From: Mangrovivirga cuniculi
GTDB lineage: Bacteria; Bacteroidota; Bacteroidia; Cytophagales; Cyclobacteriaceae
Direction of reading: 5' to 3'
Length of the DNA: 64,000 nucleotides
Assembly: GCF_005166025.1 (NCBI RefSeq)
Contig: NZ_CP028923.1
Location: forward strand, 2,296,001 to 2,360,000
Shown here: one piece after another, positions 19,293-28,856 of the stretch
How positions within the stretch are numbered: position 1 is the first letter of the stretch
How the letters are laid out: each line of letters opens with the position of its first letter
Notes under the pieces: model-generated
What the model saw: the letters and a program-made list of their open reading frames with translations, nothing else
Database searches by the model: none
Told to the model about the DNA's origin: nothing
Made by a program: the position numbers and the translations under genes

Positions 19293-19374
19293 AAAATATT
19301 TTAACATAAATAAATTTGTCAAAAATGCTTGAAATTTTTATTATAATGCTTTTTTAGATAAAAATAAAAATTAT

Positions 19375-20463
19375 TTAAGGCATATCTAATTTAGTGAAAA
19401 AGTCTTTTAATTCATTCCTGTTTGCCAGATAGCGAGCGGTATTATATTCTTTCCCATTGAATTGCAGAATGCGATTTTTTTGAGATGCTTCAAGAGCAGT
19501 CTGGAAGTCTGTTTCAATTAGCCAGGCATCTTTAAAGTAGCTATTCCATGAAGCGTTTTTTCTTGATATAATAATTTTATGGTTTGCTGCAGCTTCAAAA
19601 AGTTTGGTAGGCAATTTCCCCTCGAATGCAGTTAAATTATGGTAAGGAGAGATTATATGCGTTGAACTAATCAACTTTTCTTGTATTAACCAATGGCTAA
19701 TAGGGAATCTGGACAAGAAGAGATCGACATTCTCAACATTGTTTGTTAAGGATAACAACTCATTGAGTACTGCAATATCATGATATTGGCCGATTATTGT
19801 GAGTTTTACCTGATTATCAGAAAATGAATTTAAAAACCATTTAACTGCATCCACAGTACCATGAATTGTAGAAAGTGTACCCGAAAGGAGAAAGTGTGGT
19901 GGTTGAACATTTTTGCTTTCGGATTTGATAATAGCTTTATTTTCAAATAATAGGGAGGGTGTATGTGACGGAATATCAAATTGCTCAGAGTAAATTCTTT
20001 CAGCCAGAATTAATGCGTCAGCTTTATTAATAAGAGATCTTTCGATTTTGCCTGATACACTTAACAATTTCAATATATGGTTACCGCTTCCTTCATTTCT
20101 TACCTTTTTGTTAAGGGAGTAATTTTCTCGTATATCGTATACTAAATACGCGCCAAATATTATTTGGTATACCTTCATAACTAGCAGTGTTTCAGTATTA
20201 CTAGCTATAACTATGTCAGGTTTAACTTTAATAAGTATTCTTAATATGTAAAGTAAAGCTTTAAGTCTTTTTCCAAATGAAAATTCTGCTTTAGGAATAT
20301 TGAAAAAGTTTATATTTGAATAGACGGGTTTGAATTTTGATGGGAATCCAATTACGTAAATAGTATATTTGTGCACTTCTGCCAGCGTGGCTGCAATCTT
20401 GTCTGTCATCCTGGTATCGTCGACCGGTTTGGTGGTGGACGCAATAAGAATTTTTCTATTCAT
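19375..20463 (-). CDS. Glycosyltransferase, GT4-like (group 1)
   Basis: The 362-residue protein has the two-Rossmann layout of GT-B glycosyltransferases. It contains an N-terminal strand MNRKILIASTT, the segment IKVKPDIVIASNTETLLV, and a C-terminal block GKLPTKLFEAAANHKIIIS like the nucleotide-sugar-binding K-L-F-E-x3-x-x-x-P-V-I region of the family. It lacks the canonical EG.G motif, so the family assignment is broad. Such enzymes build cell-surface sugars, but acceptor and donor are unknown. It stands alone and is divergent from dapD, with only 18 bases between the two start codons. Confidence 0.75.
   Translation of the reverse strand: MNRKILIASTTKPVDDTRMTDKIAATLAEVHKYTIYVIGFPSKFKPVYSNINFFNIPKAEFSFGKRLKALLYILRILIKVKPDIVIASNTETLLVMKVYQIIFGAYLVYDIRENYSLNKKVRNEGSGNHILKLLSVSGKIERSLINKADALILAERIYSEQFDIPSHTPSLLFENKAIIKSESKNVQPPHFLLSGTLSTIHGTVDAVKWFLNSFSDNQVKLTIIGQYHDIAVLNELLSLTNNVENVDLFLSRFPISHWLIQEKLISSTHIISPYHNLTAFEGKLPTKLFEAAANHKIIISRKNASWNSYFKDAWLIETDFQTALEASQKNRILQFNGKEYNTARYLANRNELKDFFTKLDMP
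20336..20371 (+). promoter_or_regulatory. Candidate dapD promoter inside the glycosyltransferase gene
   Basis: A Bacteroidota-type -7 element TATATTTG (20364-20371) is preceded 24 bases earlier by TTTG (20336-20339). The spacing is slightly long. A promoter for dapD has to lie inside the neighbouring gene because only 18 bases separate the two start codons, which makes this a reasonable but weak candidate. Confidence 0.3.
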
Positions 20464-20481
20464 AGAATAAAAGTAAAAACA

Positions 20482-21297
20482 ATGACTGAATTACAAAAAG
20501 TAATTGAAGAAGCCTGGGAAAACAGAGAGTTATTGAAAGAGCAGAAAACTCAGCAAGCGATCGAAGAAGTTATCGAAGGTTTGGATAAAGGAACTATGAG
20601 GACGGCAGAGCCTAAAGGTGAAGACTGGCAGGTAAACGACTGGATCAAAAAAGCCGTGATATTATATTTCCCAATTCGTAAAATGGAGAGGATAGAAGTA
20701 GGGCCTTTTGAATTTCATGATAAGATGATGCTCAAAAGCGATTACGATAAATTAGGTGTAAGGGTCGTTCCTCATGCAGTGGCCAGGTATGGTGCTTACA
20801 TATCAAAAGGAGTTGTAATGATGCCTTCATATGTTAATATCGGAGCATATGTAGATGAAGGAACGATGGTTGATACCTGGGCAACTGTAGGAAGCTGTGC
20901 TCAAATTGGTAAAAATGTTCATCTGAGTGGTGGTGTTGGTATTGGTGGTGTACTTGAGCCGGTACAGGCTGCACCTGTAATAGTAGAAGATGGAGCTTTT
21001 ATCGGTTCGAGGTGTATCCTGGTAGAAGGAGTCAAAGTAGGAAAAGAAGCAGTTCTTGGTGCAAATGTAACACTGACAGGTTCAACCAAGATTATAGATG
21101 TGACTAAAGAGGAGCCTGTTATCTATAAAGGATATGTTCCACCGAGGTCTGTTGTAATTCCGGGGTCTTATACAAAAGAATTTCCAGCCGGGAATTACCA
21201 GGTTCCAGCAGCCCTGATTATCGGGCAGAGAAAGGCTAGTACCGACCTGAAAACCTCACTGAACGATGCTTTACGTGAAAATGACGTAGCTGTTTGA
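20482..21297 (+). CDS. dapD: 2,3,4,5-tetrahydropyridine-2,6-dicarboxylate N-succinyltransferase
   Basis: This 271-residue protein matches DapD over its whole length. The N-terminus is MTELQKVIEEAWENR, followed by VRVVPHAVARYGAYIS and a left-handed beta-helix of hexapeptide repeats at about residues 105-225 (NIGAYVDEGTMVDTWATVGS). DapD adds a succinyl group from succinyl-CoA in lysine and meso-diaminopimelate synthesis, which feeds peptidoglycan. The start at 20482 was chosen over an upstream in-frame ATG because it gives the normal N-terminus and length (274 residues in E. coli). A terminator follows directly. Confidence 0.96.
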   Translation: MTELQKVIEEAWENRELLKEQKTQQAIEEVIEGLDKGTMRTAEPKGEDWQVNDWIKKAVILYFPIRKMERIEVGPFEFHDKMMLKSDYDKLGVRVVPHAVARYGAYISKGVVMMPSYVNIGAYVDEGTMVDTWATVGSCAQIGKNVHLSGGVGIGGVLEPVQAAPVIVEDGAFIGSRCILVEGVKVGKEAVLGANVTLTGSTKIIDVTKEEPVIYKGYVPPRSVVIPGSYTKEFPAGNYQVPAALIIGQRKASTDLKTSLNDALRENDVAV

Positions 21298-21320
21298 TAA
21301 ATAATAACTTAGATAAACAG

Positions 21321-21348
21321 ACCGGGAGGGATACCTTCCGGTTTTTTT
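21321..21348 (+). terminator. Rho-independent terminator after dapD
   Basis: A nine-pair stem (ACCGGGAGG with CCTTCCGGT, one wobble) and a short loop are followed by seven T. It lies 24 bases past the dapD stop. Confidence 0.88.
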
Positions 21349-21416
21349 ATTTTCAATAAAATTCTGTCTTCGTAATTAATATTTGAATAAAACCTGCTAT
21401 TTCATTTTAAAAATCC

Positions 21417-21424
21417 TATCTTTG
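21417..21424 (+). promoter_or_regulatory. -7 promoter element for the DEAD-box helicase gene
   Basis: TATCTTTG matches the Bacteroidota -7 consensus TAnnTTTG exactly and lies 26 bases upstream of the TTG start. A TTTG lies further upstream but at non-ideal spacing, so only the -7 element is called. Confidence 0.45.
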
Positions 21425-21449
21425 CGCTTTAAAAAATATAAATATTCTA

Positions 21450-23123
21450 TTGAAACAATTCATTGATCTGGGTCTTTCTCCAGTAGTTGTTCAAGCGATT
21501 GAAAAACTAGGATTTGAAGAACCCACTCCGATTCAAAAGGAAGCAATTCCTTTCTTATTAGCAAACCAAAAGGATATAACAGCGTTGGCACAGACCGGCA
21601 CCGGTAAAACGGCTGCATTCGGTTTACCGTTGCTTGAGAAGGTTGATTCAACCATCTCCAACACCCAGGGCTTAATCCTTGTGCCGACGCGTGAATTGGG
21701 GCAACAGGTAGCTTCGCAACTAAAACAATTTGCTGCTTTTGCGAAAGCAGTACATATTGAAGTTGTTTACGGAGGTGCCTCAATTGAGCAGCAAATCAGA
21801 GCGCTGCGCAAAGCTCCACATATAATAATAGCAACGCCCGGAAGACTTATTGATTTGATCAACCGAAGAAAAGTTGATCTTTCAAACGTAAACTATGTAG
21901 TATTAGATGAAGCTGATGAAATGTTAAACATGGGCTTCAAAGAGGATATTGATACAATCCTTGAAACTACACCAAATGAAAAGAATACCTGGTTATTCTC
22001 TGCAACAATGTCAAAAGGTATCAGGCATATTGCATCTAACTATCTGAATAATCCTCATGAGATCAAAATTGATAGCAGGGAAACAGTAAATGAGGGAATA
22101 ACTCACGCTTACATCGAAACTAATCGTGAAACCAGGGTAGATATCATTAAAAACATTCTACTTGTTGAAAACGAAACTGGTGGAATTCTTTTTTGCCGAA
22201 CAAAGGCTGAATCTGAAGATGTAGGACAGGCATTACAAAATGCTGGTATACATACTGAAGTGTTACACGGTGGCTTCACTCAGGCACATCGAGATAAAGT
22301 AATGCGCAAATTCAGGGAAAAGAAAATTCAATTGTTAGTTGCTACTGATGTTGCAGCAAGAGGAATTGATGTGAAAGATATCGGATATGTATTTAATTTC
22401 GGTATTCCTGACAATATGGAGTTTTATACTCACAGAAGTGGACGTACTGCAAGAGCAGGTTCTAAAGGAACTTCAGTTGTCTTTATAGGCAGAAGAGATC
22501 GTTCAAAACTGAAAAATCTTGCCAGGAGACTGAGAATTGACTTCGAACCTTTCAAAATGCCTGATGTAAACGACATCATTCAGGAAAAATTAAGTGATTG
22601 GGTAAACGGACTTCAAAAGAAAGTAGATAAAGCTGAAAAACGCATTCCTTCAGAAATTACTGAAAATGTAGCTAAGCAGCTTAATCACTTTTCAAGAGAA
22701 CAGCTTATTTCAATGCTTGTAGATACTGAATTTGGTAAAATGTATAAAGCTGTTAACAACATCGGAAAAATAAAAGAGAAAAAGAAATTCGATGATGTTA
22801 GAGGTGGAAAACGAAATGACCGAAGAAAAGATAACAAGTCTGAGAGATCAAGAAACTCAAATATGCCTTCCAGAGGTGATAAAGACTTTCCTAGATACTT
22901 TATCAACATCGGAAAGATGGACAGTATGAGTAAGAAAGATCTCGCAGTGTTTATCAGCCAGCAGGCGGGCATTCCTCAAAGAGATCTTGTTTCTATCGAT
23001 ATTTTCAGAACTCACTCTTATTTCTCAGTTAATAAGAAGTTTACGGATCGAATTGCGTCATCGATGCGAGGTGTAGAAGTAAACGGAAGACAATTAAGAG
23101 TAAATAGAGATAATGTTAAGTAA
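21450..23123 (+). CDS. DEAD-box RNA helicase with C-terminal DbpA-like RNA-binding domain
   Basis: This 557-residue protein contains the full helicase set: Q motif TPIQKEAIP, AQTGTGKT, PTRELG, TPGRLID, LDEADEML, SATM, ATDVAARGID and HRSGRTARAG. A basic linker (about residues 445-475) leads to a DbpA-type RNA-binding domain at about 480-555. It resembles DeaD/CshA enzymes that act in ribosome assembly, mRNA decay and cold response. Translation must begin at TTG (21450), since no ATG or GTG gives the normal N-terminus MKQFIDLGLSP. A promoter-like TATCTTTG lies just upstream and a terminator just downstream, so it is a single-gene unit. Confidence 0.93.
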   Translation: MKQFIDLGLSPVVVQAIEKLGFEEPTPIQKEAIPFLLANQKDITALAQTGTGKTAAFGLPLLEKVDSTISNTQGLILVPTRELGQQVASQLKQFAAFAKAVHIEVVYGGASIEQQIRALRKAPHIIIATPGRLIDLINRRKVDLSNVNYVVLDEADEMLNMGFKEDIDTILETTPNEKNTWLFSATMSKGIRHIASNYLNNPHEIKIDSRETVNEGITHAYIETNRETRVDIIKNILLVENETGGILFCRTKAESEDVGQALQNAGIHTEVLHGGFTQAHRDKVMRKFREKKIQLLVATDVAARGIDVKDIGYVFNFGIPDNMEFYTHRSGRTARAGSKGTSVVFIGRRDRSKLKNLARRLRIDFEPFKMPDVNDIIQEKLSDWVNGLQKKVDKAEKRIPSEITENVAKQLNHFSREQLISMLVDTEFGKMYKAVNNIGKIKEKKKFDDVRGGKRNDRRKDNKSERSRNSNMPSRGDKDFPRYFINIGKMDSMSKKDLAVFISQQAGIPQRDLVSIDIFRTHSYFSVNKKFTDRIASSMRGVEVNGRQLRVNRDNVK

Positions 23124-23142
23124 TCTTAATATAAATTCTTTT

Positions 23143-23167
23143 AAAGCCCCTTTTTAGGGGCTTTTTT
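23143..23167. terminator. Terminator shared by the convergent helicase and tyrA genes
   Basis: An eight-pair stem AAAGCCCC/GGGGCTTT with a six-base loop is followed by six T on the plus strand. On the minus strand it begins immediately after the tyrA stop and is followed by a weaker T-rich stretch, so it may serve both genes. Confidence 0.85.
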
Positions 23168-24005
23168 ATTTCAATATTTTTTTAATCTCACTTGCCCTGG
23201 ACATAAGTTTTATAAGTTCTTCCGAATCTTCATTTTCAAGGGCCTTCTGTATTCCTGCGAGTTGATTTTGATATTCTTTGACGGCTACTAAGAGGTTTTC
23301 TTTATTGGATAGAAAAATCGATTTCCAGGTGACAGGATTACTTTTTGCAAGCCTGACTGTTGAGGCAAATCCGGATCCACTAAGGTTGAGTATATGTTCA
23401 TTATTTTTTTCGATCTCAAGTGCTGTTAAGCTCAAAGCAAAAGAAGAAACGTGTGATAAATGGGAGACATATGCCAGATGAATATCATGCTCGCCTGAAG
23501 GCATATAGATGATTTCCATTCCCAAATCAGTAAATAGGCTTTTAGCTATCAGTGCTGATCTTTTATTCGAGTTTTCGATGTCACATAATATCATTTTTTG
23601 CCCTTCAAATAAATCAGTGATTGCAGCTGCAGGGCCACTATATTCTGTACCAGCTATGGGGTGGGCCGCAACAAATCTATCCCTGTGAGGACTTTGATCA
23701 GCAGTTTCACATATGGATCTTTTTGTTGAACCGCAATCAATAATCACCTGATCCGGCCGGGATGCGGATAATAATGAAATGACCAAATGTTCAATTGCTT
23801 TCACTGGTGTAGCTAATAATATAATTTCACATTCATTGAGCAGTAATTTTATATCATCAGTTTGCTCATGAATCAAACCATATTTTAAAGCAGCAGCCAG
23901 ATGCTTCTGATTAGAATCAAATCCTACTATTTTATAGTTAAGCTTTTTAAGGGCTAAACCTAATGAACCTCCGATTAGACCAAGCCCGATTATACCAATT
24001 TTCAT
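23166..24005 (-). CDS. tyrA: Prephenate dehydrogenase
   Basis: The 279-residue protein starts with the NAD(P)-binding motif GIIGLGLIGGSLG (residues 3-15) and has the family blocks VIIDCGSTKRSICE, FVAAHPIAGTEYSGP and LAYVSHLSHVSSFAL. It converts prephenate to 4-hydroxyphenylpyruvate, the committed step to tyrosine. There is no chorismate mutase domain or C-terminal ACT domain, so feedback control by tyrosine at the protein level is not evident. It starts two bases after the reconstructed stop of the aminotransferase gene. Control may come from the tyrosine leader upstream of that gene. Confidence 0.93.
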   Translation of the reverse strand: MKIGIIGLGLIGGSLGLALKKLNYKIVGFDSNQKHLAAALKYGLIHEQTDDIKLLLNECEIILLATPVKAIEHLVISLLSASRPDQVIIDCGSTKRSICETADQSPHRDRFVAAHPIAGTEYSGPAAAITDLFEGQKMILCDIENSNKRSALIAKSLFTDLGMEIIYMPSGEHDIHLAYVSHLSHVSSFALSLTALEIEKNNEHILNLSGSGFASTVRLAKSNPVTWKSIFLSNKENLLVAVKEYQNQLAGIQKALENEDSEELIKLMSRASEIKKILK

Positions 24006-24007
24006 GA

Positions 24008-25181
24008 TTATATAGCCATTTTATTAGGTATACTTAATATTCTATTCAATGCATCATTAAATTTCTCTAATGAAGAGCAGAGAGATATCCTAATGTGGTT
24101 ATTTCCTTGTTCTCCGAAGATAAATCCCGGGTTATAAATATACCCGTAGAATCGAGTATATGGTCTGAAAACGCTTCGCCATTTTTAAAAGCAGGAGGGA
24201 CTTTCGCCCAAACAAACATACCAGAAGCATCTTTATCATAACTACATTCTAATTCATCAAGAATTTGCATTACTAAATGTTTTCTTTTTGATATTCCTGG
24301 TTCAGATGATCGAACCAGCTCTTAGGGTTTCTTAATGCGCGTGCTGCTGCAACCTGAACAGGAAGAAACATGCCGGAGTCCATGTTGGTCTTGAATTTCA
24401 GAATATTTGAAATATGTTCTTCATGTGTTACCATAAATCCTATTCTCCAACCTGCCATATTGTGTGATTTAGAAAGAGAGTTAAGTTCTATCAAATTCGG
24501 ATGTATTCCATAAGCCTGGATAGCACTTATCGGTTTATTATTTAGGATTAATGAATATGGATTATCATTAATTATCAGAATATTGTGTTTTTCAGCTAAA
24601 TCAAGAATTTTTCTGAACATTTTAAGATTACCGGAAGCTCCTGTTGGCATGTGAGGGTAATTCATAAAAATCACTTTAACAGGAAAGCTGTTTATAAGGT
24701 TTTCTAAATATACTGCATCAATTAGCCATTTATTATCTTCTTTCAGCTTGTACTTTACCGGTGTAGCTTCAGCTATTCTGGTTACAGCTTCATAAGTAGG
24801 ATAGCCTGGATCAGGCACAAGCGCGATATCTCCTTTTTCAAGATAGGTCATTGCTATATGCATCAATCCTTCTTTTGAGCCTATTAGTGGTAAGACATTA
24901 CTCTCTGAAATATTGCATTGAAAAAAAGTATCATAAAATTCTGATACAGCATATCTGAAATCTGGTAAACCTCGATAACTCTGATATCCGTGAGTATTCT
25001 TTTTGCCACTTTCCCTGATTAGTGAAAGAACAGCATTTTCTGGAGGAGCCATATCAGGGCTTCCAATGCCAAGGTTTAATATATCGATCCCGTTTGCCTG
25101 CTTATCTGAAAGCTGCCTGAGTTTAGTTGAAAAATAGTATTCTTTACTGCCGGATAATCTGTTTGCAATTTTAATACTCAT
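24008..25181 (-). CDS. PLP-dependent aminotransferase class I/II, interrupted by two frameshifts
   Basis: The composite protein is about 390 residues. It shows the substrate/PLP pattern NLGIGSPDM, the Asn in MNYPHMPTGA and the PLP lysine in NSLSKSHNMAGWRIGF. The 25181-24273 segment stops early. One more A in the A5 run (24285-24289 on the plus strand) restores QKRKHLVMQILDEL. A second break at the CCCGGG site (24129-24131) hides the C-terminus: one more C in the mRNA restores ITPGFIFGEQGNNHIRISL and a stop at 24008, two bases before tyrA. Its place with tyrA and behind a Tyr leader suggests an aromatic aminotransferase. Both breaks look like sequencing indels. Confidence 0.85.
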
Positions 25182-25199
25182 AACATCAAAGTTTGGACA

Positions 25200-25228
25200 T
25201 AAAAAAAAGAGGCCTTTCGGGCCTCTTT
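25200..25228 (-). terminator. Attenuator-type terminator upstream of the aminotransferase-tyrA operon
   Basis: On the minus strand an eight-pair GC-rich stem (AAGAGGCC with GGCCTCTT, loop CGAAA) runs into a stretch of eight T. It lies only about 20 bases before the start codon of the aminotransferase and about 30 bases after the stop of the Tyr-rich leader ORF. A terminator in this position would stop transcription before the structural genes unless it is prevented from forming. Confidence 0.88.
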
Positions 25229-25258
25229 CATAAATAGTATTTTAACATATATTATCTA

Positions 25259-25324
25259 TTACGAGAACCCAGTGGTTTCGAGAATGTAGTAATAGTAATA
25301 ATATGTAGTAGTTTTCTTGTTCAT
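25259..25324 (-). CDS. Tyrosine leader peptide (attenuator) of the aminotransferase-tyrA operon
   Basis: This 21-codon ORF reads MNKKTTT, then six consecutive tyrosines (residues 8-13; codons TAT TAT TAC TAT TAC TAC), then ILETTGFS and TAA. It lies on the same strand as the tyrosine genes, 78 bases upstream of the aminotransferase start. A strong terminator hairpin lies between them. Runs of the regulated amino acid in such a peptide are the mark of leader-peptide attenuation, as in pheL and hisL. The Tyr codons (CUAUUAC, 25289-25295) can pair with GUAAUAG at the leader stop (25256-25262), a possible early hairpin. There is no Shine-Dalgarno, as usual in this phylum. The mechanism is inferred, not shown. 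Confidence 0.85.
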   Translation of the reverse strand: MNKKTTTYYYYYYILETTGFS

Positions 25325-25390
25325 TAGGTGCAATAAAAGGAATTATTATTAATTTAAAAAACAAATCATATAATTTTTAACCATTAAATT

Positions 25391-25416
25391 AACGATAATT
25401 TAAGTTAACAATCGTT
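25391..25416. repeat. Inverted repeat AACGAT-N14-ATCGTT between divergent tyr and pta units
   Basis: A perfect six-base inverted repeat with a 14-base spacer lies 67 bases upstream of the leader peptide and 137 bases upstream of pta. Its position between divergent genes suits an operator for either side, but there is no second copy in the window to support this. The rest of the 372-base gap holds the leader, its terminator and AT-rich sequence. Confidence 0.3.
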
Positions 25417-25553
25417 AGGTTAGTAATTTCATAAATATTTATTTGATTTCTTTATAAATCATTAGATTGTAAAATTATAAAATTGGAGACATTTTATCAG
25501 TCATTTCGCTATTCAATTGTTATTTTTAAATAAAATAAGATCAAAAAAGCGAT

Positions 25554-27646
25554 ATGGCCGGATCTCTATATTTAACTACCTCAGAATCAGGATGTGGTAA
25601 ATCACTCGTTTTACTTGGTATATCCGAGATACTCCTAAGAAAGACAAATAAGATTGGAATATTCAGACCATTTATCAGTAGAAAGGCAGGACAGCGGGAT
25701 AAGAATATTGACCTGATCCTAAAGCATTTCAATCTTCAAATTAATTATGAAGATACTTATGCCTTTTATTTGGATGAGGGATTAAAGCTAATCCAGGAAG
25801 GAAAAAAGACTGGGTAATAGAAAAAGTAATAGAGAAGTTTAAGCACCTTGAGCAGAAATGCGATTTTGTAATTTGTGAGGGATCAGACTTTTCTGTTGAC
25901 AGTGTTTCATTTGAATTTGATATAAATGCCACCCTGGCTAAAAATTTAGGATGCCCTGTTGTAGTAGTAGGAAAAGGAACAGGAAGAAATCTCGACGAAA
26001 CATTAAATCCGTTGTTTCTAGCATATGACAGCTTTCTTGATAAAGGTTGTCGAATTATGGGGGTGATTATTAATAAGGTGTCTGAAAAGAATATTCAACC
26101 ATTATTGACGAACCTCAATAATAGAATTACTGATGAATCCATAATTAAGGCTGTAATACCGAATAATAAGATATTGGAAAGTCCGACCATGAAAGAAATC
26201 GCAGAACAGCTGAATGCGGAAGTTCTTTATGGAGAAGATAATTTAGACAATCAGGCATTTCATATAACTACTGCAGCAATGCAAGTTCAAAACTTTCTTC
26301 CCAGGTTATTAGAAAATTCTCTTGTAATTACCCCGGGAGACAGGGCTGATGTTATATTAGGTGTTCTTCAGGCTCATGCATCGGTTAACTATCCAGCAGT
26401 TTCAGGAATATTATTAAGTACAGGTTTTAAGCCTGATCATTCAATAGATAAATTATTGAGAGGAGTTTCAGATTTAATTCCAATTATGTCTGTAAAAACA
26501 AATACTTTTGAAACTGTTTCTGATTATAACAAAATTCACTCATATATTACTCATGACAATGGGCTTAAAATAAAGAATAGCCTTTCAATTTTCGAGAAAT
26601 ATATTGATACCGATAAATTAGAAAAAGAGCTGGCGGACATAAAAATAGAAGGATTAACTCCAAAAATGTTCGAATACCAATTAATTCAAAAGGCAAAATC
26701 AGATATAAAAAGGATTGTTTTACCAGAAGGAGATGACCCGCGAGTTCTACGGGCTGCTTCAATTCTGGCAGAACGAAATATAGTTGATTTAATCTTAATT
26801 GGAGATGAGGAAGAACTCAAGCTTAAAGCCAATAAATTAGCTATTTCACTTGATTCGGAACACATTATTATAACAAACCCGAAAATAAATGCTAAAACTC
26901 CACAATACATCAATAAGATTGTCGAATTGAGGAAGCATAAGGGAGTTAACCATGATATGGCCCGTGATTTAATAAACGATGTTTCCTATTTTGGTACCAT
27001 GATGGTATTAGAAGGAGATGCCGATGGCATGGTAAGTGGTGCAGTACATACAACTCAACATACGATTAGACCTGCTTTACAGTTGATTAAGACTAAACCA
27101 GACTATAATGTAGTTTCGTCTGTGTTCTTTATGAGTCTGTCGGACAGGGTTTTAGTTTATGGTGACTGTGCGGTCAATCCAAATCCTGACGCTGAAGCCC
27201 TGGCTGAAATTGCTATTGCATCAGCTGAAACATCGCAAAATTTTGGAATCCAGCCTAGAGTGGCTATGCTTAGTTACAGTAGTGGCAGCAGTGGTAAGGG
27301 AGAAGAGGTTGAAAAAGTACGGAAGGCGACAGAAAACGTGAAATCAAAATTACCTGATCTGCCTATAGACGGACCCATCCAATATGATGCAGCGGTTGAT
27401 GCATCTGTGGGAGCTAAAAAATTACCGGGTTCACCAGTTGCCGGCAAAGCAACCGTTTTGATTTTTCCTGATTTAAATACAGGTAATAACACTTATAAAG
27501 CAGTTCAAAGAGAAACCGGAGCGATTGCTATCGGTCCGGTGCTACAAGGACTCAATAAGCCGGTTAATGATCTTAGCAGAGGGTGTAAAGTAGATGATAT
27601 AGTAAACACAGTTATAATTACAGCAATACAGGCACAAGATAAATAA
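25554..27646 (+). CDS. pta: Phosphate acetyltransferase, interrupted by one frameshift
   Basis: Segments 25554-25817 and 26012-27646 belong to one protein of about 697 residues. Its layout is an N-terminal P-loop-like domain (TTSESGCGKSLV), a middle DRTGG-like domain (about residues 215-330) and a C-terminal PTA_PTB catalytic domain starting near IVLPEGDDPRVLRAA. The break is in an A6 run at 25802-25807: one more A restores GKKDWVIEKVIEKF. Pta interconverts acetyl-CoA and acetyl phosphate. The stop overlaps the ackA start by one base (TAATG), the classic pta-ackA operon. Two neighbouring essential-type genes both broken at homopolymers points to sequencing error. Confidence 0.92.
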
Positions 27647-28853
27647 TGAAAATTTTAGTCTTAAATTCAGGTAGTTCATCAATAAAATATAAGCTTTTTG
27701 ATATATATAATTCGTCTTATAATGTTTTAGCAGAGGGGATGGTAGACCGATTAGGTCAGGATGGTTCAGTTTTGAAATATGACAGGCGAGTAGAAGACAA
27801 CATTATTTCTGAAAGTTAGAAAGAGAAATAAAAGATCATCAGGAAGGATTAAAGCAAATTTCTGATTTGTTAATGGATCCTGAGATCGGTGTTCTTAATG
27901 ATTCAAAAGACTTAAATGCAATTGGGCATCGAATTGTTCATGGAGGAGAAAAGATTTCGGGTCAAATGATTATTGACCAGGAAGTCAAAAATCAAATTAA
28001 AAGTCTATTTGATCTTGCCCCATTACATAATCCTCCAAATTATACAGGTATTGAGGTATGTGAAGAGGTCTTTCCAGGTATTCCTCAAGTGGGGGTTTTT
28101 GATACTGCCTTTCATCAAACTATTCCGGAAGTTGCCTATCGTTATGCAATACCAGAATCATGGTATAAGAATTATCATATCAGAGCTTATGGTTTCCATG
28201 GAACCTCTCACAGATATGTTTCTGAAAAGGCTCGAAAATTTATAGGTGGAGAGAATTCGAAAAATATAATCACTCTTCACCTTGGTAACGGTGCCAGTAT
28301 GGCTGCTATCAAAGATGGAAAATGTATTGATACTTCAATGGGGTTTTCTCCATTAGCAGGATTAATGATGGGTACCAGAAGTGGCGACCTTGATCCTTCG
28401 GTTCCGATTTACATGATAAATAATCATAATTTATCAGCAGGAGAAGTTGATAAAATTCTTAATAAAGAAAGTGGACTTTTGGGAATAGGAGGTGAAAGCG
28501 ATATGAGAGATCTTGAAAAACGTATGAAATCTGGTGACCAATCAGCTTCGCTGGCTATCAATATGTACACTTATCGTATCAAGCAATACATTGGTAATTT
28601 CACAGCTATTATGAACGGCCTGGATACCCTTGTATTTACCGCTGGAGTAGGAGAGAACAGTGATTTCATTAGAAATGAAATATGTCGAAATCTTGATTAT
28701 TTTGGAATAGAGTTGGATGAGAATTTAAATTCTGATAGAAGTGATGTTGTAAGGAAAATTAATTCTGAAAATAGTAAAGTGAATATTCTGATTGTTCCTA
28801 CTAATGAAGAATTGGCGATAGCACAAAGAACTTATGATTTATTAGAAAATTAA
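27646..28853 (+). CDS. ackA: Acetate kinase, interrupted by one frameshift
   Basis: The gene starts at 27646 with MKILVLNSGSSSIKYKLF, the typical acetate kinase N-terminus. The frame closes at 27817, and one more T there (TT to TTT) restores ISESLEREIKDHQEGLKQI. The rest carries AIGHRIVHGGEK, FDTAFHQT, FHGTSHRYV, MMGTRSGDLDP and FTAGVGENS, all conserved in AckA. Total length is about 402 residues, normal for the family. AckA converts acetyl phosphate and ADP to acetate and ATP, together with Pta. The break looks like an indel artefact because similarity is continuous across it. Confidence 0.92.
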
Positions 28854-28856
28854 TTT

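Noticed and set aside
21460-21783. 107-residue frame antisense to the DEAD-box helicase start
   Set aside because: It lies completely within conserved helicase motifs on the other strand and has unremarkable composition, so it is a shadow frame.
25254-25324. Tyr-rich ORF as chance product of a TA-rich repeat
   Set aside because: The codons mix TAT and TAC rather than being a simple repeat. Position, strand, terminator and the identity of the downstream genes (tyrosine pathway) all agree with a leader peptide.
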